A stretch of DNA of 5,750 nt from Bacillota bacterium (lineage in GTDB: Bacteria > Bacillota > Bacilli > Alicyclobacillales > Alicyclobacillaceae). Below the pieces are notes generated by a model. That model was given only the letters and a program-made list of their open reading frames with translations, did not search any database and was not told the DNA's origin. This document shows, piece after piece, positions 1 through 3,842 of this stretch (the stretch's first letter is position 1; each line of letters begins with the position of its first letter). Position numbers and translations under genes: made by a program. The stretch lies in NCBI GenBank assembly GCA_021816665.1, contig JAKAXI010000151.1, positions 1 through 5,750 on the forward strand, written 5' to 3'.

Positions 1-12
1 ATCAAACTCGTA

Positions 13-25
13 CCGCGGCGCGCGG
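13..25 (-). terminator. Small GC-only hairpin downstream of ydeI
   Basis: CCGCG at 13-17 can pair with CGCGG at 21-25 around a three-base loop. It lies about 10 bases beyond the stop codon of the minus-strand ydeI gene, where a terminator would be expected. No run of T follows on the minus strand, so it is at best a weak terminator, and the window ends too soon to see what comes next. Confidence 0.22.
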
Positions 26-35
26 AGAAAACACT

Positions 36-629
36 CTAGTCGTTTAACCCTTTGCCCTCGAAAATTCGTGGTACACACTTTTCAATCCTTGATACCCGAG
101 TTTTCGACTGTTTGGGCTGAGAAAAGTAGAGCATGTACGCTCGTTGCCTTCCTGGTGTCAATGTTTCAAAGGCGGCTTTTAACGCTGGCATCTCAGCAAA
201 CTTGTCGTTCAGTTCCTGTGGAATTGTGAACTCTGCTGTCTTCTTGAGGTTGACTTGTAATCCGGATTTTTCTATTTCAACCGCCTCGGCGATATACGCG
301 GCCAAGACATCTTCCATGTCCGTTATCTCCTGGACGTTGGTGAATCGAATTTGGCGCGCGGCCTGCACATTCTCTGTTTGTTGAATCAGAATCCCTACGG
401 GGTCCTGCATTAAGGCACCTTTATGGAACAGCAGAGCGCAATACTCTTTGAAGCCGTGGATTAAAACTACGTTTTTGTTTTCAAATGTGTAACAAGGATG
501 CATCCACTTAAATTCTTCGGTCAATCCAGAGTCTAGAGCGATCCTTCTCAACTTCTCGTATTCGTTCCTCCAGGTTTTGGACTTTCGTAAAAATTCGTCA
601 ACCTTAGGATTGGTTATGTTATCTGTCAT
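36..629 (-). CDS. ydeI: YdeI-family protein (DUF1801 plus OmdA-like C-terminus)
   Basis: A 197-residue soluble protein with no signal peptide or membrane segment. Residues about 14-118 form a DUF1801 (YdhG-like) domain, whose best-conserved stretch runs from W42-M-H-P-C-Y through H58-G-F to L67-F-H-K-G-A. Residues about 133-190 form the OmdA-like tail (bacteriocin-protection, YdeI or OmpD-associated), with L157-T-P-G-R-Q-R-A and a K/R-rich S170 to R181 segment. Length, N-terminus (N-P-K-V-D-E-F) and C-terminus (G-K-G-L-N-D) match the B. subtilis YdeI type as remembered. Family members have no established biochemical activity; a link to stress or bacteriocin protection is only a domain label. 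The ATG at 629 follows AGAGGGGG (640-647 on the minus strand) with a rather long spacer of about 10 bases. Hand-counted samples give about 42-48% G+C, lower than its neighbours. It stands alone, 219 bases downstream of the EamA gene on the same strand. Confidence 0.85.
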   Translation of the reverse strand: MTDNITNPKVDEFLRKSKTWRNEYEKLRRIALDSGLTEEFKWMHPCYTFENKNVVLIHGFKEYCALLFHKGALMQDPVGILIQQTENVQAARQIRFTNVQEITDMEDVLAAYIAEAVEIEKSGLQVNLKKTAEFTIPQELNDKFAEMPALKAAFETLTPGRQRAYMLYFSQPKQSKTRVSRIEKCVPRIFEGKGLND

Positions 630-848
630 TCAGATTTGACCCCCTCTGTTTGAGTTTGGTGTATACGAAAAGCGAGGTTCTTTGCTCACGGCAGATATGG
701 CCAAAGTGGCGCTAAAGGTCTCATGAAAAGCTGCAACCGGCTAGTTTCCTAGCTATCATCCCGTCCATCGGCGCAAGCATTCTCGAGCCTACGTAGCAGA
801 AGAGGAGCGACAGGCGGAAGCTGTGGCTCCTAAGCAGGCACCACCGCA
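630..848. other. Intergenic gap between eamA-type gene and ydeI
   Basis: Holds a candidate terminator hairpin (803-831), a small GCTAG/CTAGC hairpin at 740-753 whose minus-strand loop reads GAAA (a GNRA tetraloop), and the ydeI ribosome binding site. TATACA at 660-665 (minus strand) is a possible -10 for ydeI, but the best-spaced -35 matches the consensus at only three of six positions, so no promoter is called. An open plus-strand frame from about 745 through the end of the EamA gene has no start codon or ribosome binding site. Confidence 0.5.
803..831 (-). terminator. Candidate terminator hairpin of the EamA-family gene
   Basis: AGGAGC (803-808) pairs with GCTCCT (826-831), then a G/G mismatch, then ACAG (810-813) pairs with CTGT (821-824) around a seven-base loop. 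It begins 17 bases after the minus-strand stop codon, the usual place for an intrinsic terminator. The minus strand beyond it reads CTTCTGCTAC, which is only moderately T-rich, so termination efficiency is uncertain. Confidence 0.42.
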
Positions 849-1721
849 CTATGAATCCCTGATTACTAGTAAAACGCTGCTAACGATGAAAGCTGCTCCG
901 ATCCAAAACGACCAGCCAATGGCTTCGCCGAGAATCAGCCACCCAAGCAGTGTGCCTGTAAGCGGTTGAAAGAAGAAAAACAATCCTCCAGATGACGCAT
1001 CGACCAGTTGCAATCCCTGATTCCACAGAAAAAACGCACCAGCTGTAGAGACTACGCCGATGTAGAGAAGTCCAGCCCACATGCTCGGACGTAGCCACAC
1101 TCCCAGTGACGCGTGCATCACCTGCGGAACAGCGACAGGGGAAATACACAGCGTTGCAACCGCGATGGCGTACATGGTCACCGTTACCTGCGAATAGTCT
1201 CGTGGAATGCGCTTTATTAACACAGACATTAAGGCCCAGGCGAGTGCGGCAACGACCAGGATCACTCCGCCAAGTTTGTACGAGGGACTTAACCCGCCGA
1301 TGCCAACAATCATGAGAACGCCTGCAGTGGCTAGCATAACAGAAGCCGCGCGGTGAACGGTGATTTTTTCAGCCAGCAACAGACGGGCGAACACTACCAT
1401 AAAGGCAGGTGTTGCCGATGTGATCATGGCGCCCATTTGTGCCGTTGAAAGCTTTGTGCCGAGAAACTGCGTCCAAATGGACACCGCATAGCCAATAACG
1501 CCAACAGTAGCCACAAGGGGCAGATGCCTCCACCGAATTCTCCAAGATTGCCCGGTTGCGGCCACGGAAATTGCTAGTGCAGCTAGGGCGACTAGATAAC
1601 GGAGCCAGACAAGTTCCATCGGCTGAACAGTTGTCAGCATGACTTTGCTTACGACATACATGCCACCCCAAATGTTTGCAGCAAGTGCCATAGACAGGCT
1701 GCCTACATAGCGTGAATTCAT
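849..1721 (-). CDS. EamA/DMT-family transporter, 10 transmembrane helices
   Basis: A 290-residue inner-membrane protein of the drug/metabolite transporter superfamily, with two EamA repeats at about residues 8-138 and 150-287. Ten hydrophobic helices can be placed at roughly 8-27, 36-55, 67-84, 93-114, 124-143, 151-169, 180-198, 213-233, 244-264 and 270-286. The repeat-end signature is clear in both halves: T103-P-A-F...L114-L-L-A-E-K in the first and Q252-P-L-T...W261-L-I-L-G-E in the second. Family members export or take up amino acids, metabolites or toxic compounds; nothing here fixes the substrate. The ATG at 1721 is set by GGAGGGG (1727-1733, minus strand) with a five-base spacer, the best ribosome binding site in the window. 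The length is normal for the family and the frame is intact. It is divergent from the MFS gene across a 548-base gap. Sampled G+C is about 55-57%. The protein family is secure; the physiological role is unknown. Confidence 0.9.
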   Translation of the reverse strand: MNSRYVGSLSMALAANIWGGMYVVSKVMLTTVQPMELVWLRYLVALAALAISVAATGQSWRIRWRHLPLVATVGVIGYAVSIWTQFLGTKLSTAQMGAMITSATPAFMVVFARLLLAEKITVHRAASVMLATAGVLMIVGIGGLSPSYKLGGVILVVAALAWALMSVLIKRIPRDYSQVTVTMYAIAVATLCISPVAVPQVMHASLGVWLRPSMWAGLLYIGVVSTAGAFFLWNQGLQLVDASSGGLFFFFQPLTGTLLGWLILGEAIGWSFWIGAAFIVSSVLLVIRDS

Positions 1722-1761
1722 CCATACCCCTCCGTCGCATGAGGACTTCGTGAGGCTATTG

Positions 1762-1790
1762 GCGAAGGGAGAACAGTCTGGTTCCTTCGC
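1762..1790 (-). other. Inverted repeat in the upstream region of the EamA gene
   Basis: GCGAAGG (1762-1768) is the perfect reverse complement of CCTTCGC (1784-1790), and AAC (1772-1774) can pair with GTT (1781-1783) inside it. It sits about 40 bases upstream of the EamA start. No T run follows on either strand, so it is more likely an RNA leader hairpin or an operator than a terminator. Its function is not shown. Confidence 0.4.
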
Positions 1791-1861
1791 TCAGTGACGA
1801 GGAGAGGATGGAACGTCATTCTCAAACAGTGAGTGAAACATCATCTCGCCCGCTTCCATGT

Positions 1862-1891
1862 CTGCAAAGAATGTTCAGTCAAAACTATTAT
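1862..1891 (+). promoter_or_regulatory. Weak candidate sigma-A promoter toward the MFS gene
   Basis: TATTAT at 1886-1891 matches the -10 consensus at five of six positions. The best partner is CTGCAA at 1862-1867, which matches TTGACA at three of six with an 18-base spacer. If used, transcription would begin near 1898 and the MFS message would carry a leader of about 370 bases. There is no TG extension of the -10. The reverse strand of the same bases reads CATAAT, so the site could also serve the divergent gene. Confidence 0.28.
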
Positions 1892-1953
1892 GATCCAAGT
1901 CCATGAGTTTAGAAAGGTGGGGACAGAACAAGGGGAAAGCCAGCTACAAACGC

Positions 1954-1985
1954 CAGAGAGCCAAAGGTTATCCTTCGGCTCTCTG
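1954..1985 (+). other. Strong 13-bp stem-loop in the presumed MFS leader
   Basis: CAGAGAGCC (1954-1962) pairs perfectly with GGCTCTCTG (1977-1985). After one A/C mismatch (1963/1976), AAGG (1964-1967) pairs with CCTT (1972-1975) around the tetraloop TTAT. This is the most stable isolated hairpin in the gap. The plus strand continues TTCACTTGCG, so it is not a standard intrinsic terminator, and the minus strand also lacks a T run. A structural element of a leader RNA is the simplest reading. Confidence 0.6.
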
Positions 1986-2019
1986 TTCACTTGCGATTAG
2001 CCGTCAGTCTCAGACAGAT

Positions 2020-2041
2020 CGGCTTCAGCATTTTGAAGTTG
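2020..2041 (+). other. Leader hairpin with an alternative pairing partner
   Basis: CGGCTTCA (2020-2027) pairs with TGAAGTTG (2034-2041), including two G-T(U) pairs, around a six-base loop. The overlapping heptamer TTCAGCA (2024-2030) is instead complementary to TGCTGAA at 2079-2085 and again at 2107-2113, so the local hairpin and the long-range pairings exclude one another. Confidence 0.4.
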
Positions 2042-2069
2042 CTCCGGTAACCCCTCCTTCAGGGAGCAT

Positions 2070-2105
2070 GGTCCACAGTGCTGAACTTCTTCTCTAGTGT
2101 GGACC
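2070..2105 (+). other. 8-bp inverted repeat upstream of the MFS gene
   Basis: GGTCCACA (2070-2077) is the exact reverse complement of TGTGGACC (2098-2105), separated by 20 bases. It may form an RNA stem or act as a regulator binding site; the wide spacing favours RNA. The left arm overlaps a nine-codon ATG-to-TAG frame (2068-2097). Confidence 0.45.
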
Positions 2106-2253
2106 TTGCTGAAATCTATATTCCGCTTGTTTGCTACGGCTTTCCCGATGCGCTACCATCAGTGTTTGGGGAAAGTTTCCGGTTCGCCCCGTTCAGCTGT
2201 GAAACGTCGAGCCGGCGAAGAGGACAACGAGAAAAGTCTCATATTGCGAACGA

Positions 2254-2259
2254 AGGGGG
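2254..2259 (+). promoter_or_regulatory. Ribosome binding site that fixes the MFS start
   Basis: AGGGGG at 2254-2259 lies 10 bases before the TTG at 2270. No comparable site precedes the more upstream in-frame GTG at 2078, so this is what decides the shorter protein. The spacer is slightly long but similar to that of the ydeI gene in this window. Confidence 0.6.
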
Positions 2260-2269
2260 CGCGTCAAAC

Positions 2270-3745
2270 TTGGCAGAACTACCACAGGAACCGTCATTGC
2301 GCCCCGTAAACCTGACAGTCGAGGCCGTCCGCGCACAAGTTGCCTCGCGGCGAACTTGGTTGCTGATCACGGTTGCACTCGGTGCACTTCTAAACCCACT
2401 TAATTCCTCGATGATCTCCGTTGCAGTCGCACGGCTTCAGCATGTATTTCACCTGACGTTTGCCGACGCGTCGTGGATCATCTCCACCTATTATCTTGCC
2501 AGCGCGATCTCTCAGCCGGTGATGGGGAAAGTGGCCGACCGAATCGGGCGCAAGAAGGTATTTTTGATCGGCCTCGTACTCGCTGCGCTGTCCTCGGCGG
2601 CGGCGCCCTTTGCCCCCACTTTCGCCTGGCTCATCGCGCTGCGCTTAATTCAGTCTGTTGGCAGTGGAGCGATCTATCCAGCTGGGATGGCCATTGTTCG
2701 CCATTGGATCACGGAGCGCCAAGCGTCGGCTCTCGCCCTTCTCGCCGCTTTTTCCTCCGGCGCCGCAGCGTTTGGTCCATCCATTGGCGGCTTTCTCATT
2801 AGCTGGGCGGATTGGCAGTCCATCTTTTTCGTCAACTTTCCGTTCATCATCGTCTCGTTTGTGCTTGGCGCGTGGCTGCTGCCCGCCGACCGCTTTGACG
2901 CGATCACGCACCCGGCGCAGACGGGGACGCCTCGCGCGGGTAGCCGTGGGCAACTCGTTGGGAGTTTTCTGCGCGACCTCGACCTGCCTGGTATCGGGGC
3001 GTTTGCGGCGACCGTGGTCCTGATGCTGGTGTTCCTTTTGTCGCTCTCGCGTCAACCCATTTGGTGGACCGGTGCCGCGAGCGTCGCTTTGCTCGCGTTC
3101 TTCCTGTGGCGTGAACTCAGCACCGCAAAGCCGTTTATCAACCTGCGCGTGTTTCGCACGAATATCGCGTTTACTTGGGTGGAAATCCAATTCGTCACGG
3201 TCAACTTGATCTTCTACTCAATCTTCTTCGGGATCCCGGAATACCTCCAGCAGAGTCGCGGTCTTTCGTCACAGACGACTGGCCTGGTCATGCTCTGTCT
3301 CGCGGGTTCGAGTATCCTCGTCACGCCGATAACTGGACGCTGGGTCGAGAAGTCCGGTTCGCGACCGCCGCTTTTACTGGCAGGGCTCTGTCTCACAGTC
3401 GGGTCTTTGTTGTTCCTCACGTGGGGGCCGCACACACCGCTCATTTGGCTCGCGGTCGTGCTATTTGTGCTTGGTCTGAGTAACGGCCTCAACAACATTG
3501 GGTTGCAGACCGCACTGTTCGCAGCCGTACCCCAGAACGTGATTGGGGTGGCTTCTGGATTGTTTATGACAGCGCGTTACCTTGGCACCATTCTCTCGAC
3601 CGTGCTTCTCGGTTTCCTCTTCCGCGGTGCAATCGGACTTGGCGAGGTCCATCACCTCTCCGTCGGACTTGCCATCCTCGGACTCCTCGTGATCGTGATG
3701 TGCCTCCGTCTGCCAAAGGGGCCACACAAGGTTCAGGCACAATAA
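2270..3745 (+). CDS. DHA2-type MFS exporter, 14 transmembrane helices
   Basis: A 491-residue major facilitator protein counted from the TTG at 2270, of the EmrB/QacA drug:H+ antiporter type. Motif A between helices 2 and 3 is G86-K-V-A-D-R-I-G-R-K-K96. The motif B arginine is R125. The antiporter motif C in helix 5 is G164-A-A-A-F-G-P-S-I-G-G174, followed by W182 and the F187-V-N-F-P typical of DHA2. About 14 hydrophobic helices can be counted, with a hydrophilic loop near residues 205-238. Where QacA-like proteins carry an acidic residue in helix 1, this one has L44-N45-S-S-M. Such proteins expel hydrophobic or cationic compounds by proton antiport; the substrate is not deducible. The same frame is open for 64 codons upstream (from GTG 2078), but that part is polar, lacks a ribosome binding site and overlaps the inverted repeats, so the TTG start is preferred. 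Sampled G+C is high, up to 78% in the 2881-2940 line. It is convergent with the MMPL gene. Confidence 0.9.
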   Translation: MAELPQEPSLRPVNLTVEAVRAQVASRRTWLLITVALGALLNPLNSSMISVAVARLQHVFHLTFADASWIISTYYLASAISQPVMGKVADRIGRKKVFLIGLVLAALSSAAAPFAPTFAWLIALRLIQSVGSGAIYPAGMAIVRHWITERQASALALLAAFSSGAAAFGPSIGGFLISWADWQSIFFVNFPFIIVSFVLGAWLLPADRFDAITHPAQTGTPRAGSRGQLVGSFLRDLDLPGIGAFAATVVLMLVFLLSLSRQPIWWTGAASVALLAFFLWRELSTAKPFINLRVFRTNIAFTWVEIQFVTVNLIFYSIFFGIPEYLQQSRGLSSQTTGLVMLCLAGSSILVTPITGRWVEKSGSRPPLLLAGLCLTVGSLLFLTWGPHTPLIWLAVVLFVLGLSNGLNNIGLQTALFAAVPQNVIGVASGLFMTARYLGTILSTVLLGFLFRGAIGLGEVHHLSVGLAILGLLVIVMCLRLPKGPHKVQAQ

Positions 3746-3790
3746 AACGGGCTGTCTGGGTGGGGGACGGTCCCCGCCACAGCAGCCCGT
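3741..3790. terminator. Shared bidirectional terminator of the MFS and MMPL genes
   Basis: ACGGGCTG (3747-3754) pairs perfectly with CAGCCCGT (3783-3790). Inside, GTGGGGG pairs with the CCCC and CCAC blocks of 3772-3780, making a long GC-rich stem. Read on the minus strand, the stem is followed at once by TTTTATT (3741-3747), a good U-tract for ending the MMPL transcript. That tract is the complement of the MFS stop region. Read on the plus strand, the following ACTTCT is only modestly T-rich, so the hairpin should act on the MFS transcript too but less canonically. Confidence 0.75.
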
Positions 3791-3811
3791 ACTTCTGAAA
3801 CTCCGACATGC

Positions 3812-3830
3812 GGCGCCTAGATGGGGCGCC
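3812..3830. other. Second small hairpin in the convergent gap
   Basis: GGCGCC at 3812-3817 and again at 3825-3830 are self-complementary six-mers around a seven-base loop. It lies between the MMPL stop codon and the main terminator. There is no T run, so it is probably an auxiliary 3'-end structure. Confidence 0.35.
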
Positions 3831-3842
3831 TGTGACGCTGTG

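Larger units (their letters stand above)
1722..2269. other. Divergent 548-base gap with repeated hairpins; possible MFS leader
   Basis: No gene of recognisable family lies here. It must contain the promoters of both flanking genes. From left to right it holds the EamA ribosome binding site, an inverted repeat (1762-1790), a short open frame at 1808-1906 overlapping another at 1903-2097, a candidate -10 TATTAT (1886-1891), a 13-bp hairpin (1954-1985), a hairpin at 2020-2041, GCTCC/GGAGC arms (2041-2045 and 2063-2067), an 8-bp inverted repeat (2070-2105), a second candidate -10 TATATT (2117-2122, no good -35), and the MFS ribosome binding site. I checked it by eye against the T-box, SAM, TPP, c-di-GMP, c-di-AMP, THF, preQ1, guanidine and yybP-ykoY patterns and recognised none. 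Confidence 0.6.

Noticed and set aside
745..960. Open plus-strand stretch encoding an E/A/Q/P-rich peptide across the end of the EamA gene
   Set aside because: No start codon or ribosome binding site near its beginning, and much of it is antisense to a clear coding sequence.
1954..1985. The strong hairpin as an intrinsic terminator
   Set aside because: Neither strand has a T run directly after the stem.
1903..1990. T-box, SAM, c-di-GMP or c-di-AMP riboswitch suggested by GGTGGGG and GGGGAAAGCC
   Set aside because: The conserved core motifs and the order of helices of these classes could not be found; isolated G-rich strings are not sufficient.
1954..2067. Hairpins as the ends of an IS200/IS605 element
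   Set aside because: No transposase or TnpB fragment is present and no matching pair of ends could be defined.
1903..2097. 64-codon open frame as a real protein gene
   Set aside because: No ribosome binding site before the ATG, no recognisable family, and it runs through strong hairpins. Kept only as a speculative finding.
2645..3190. Long minus-strand frame opposite the MFS gene
   Set aside because: Its Arg/Pro/Lys-rich composition is what a GC-rich gene gives in antisense, and the plus-strand protein has clear MFS motifs.
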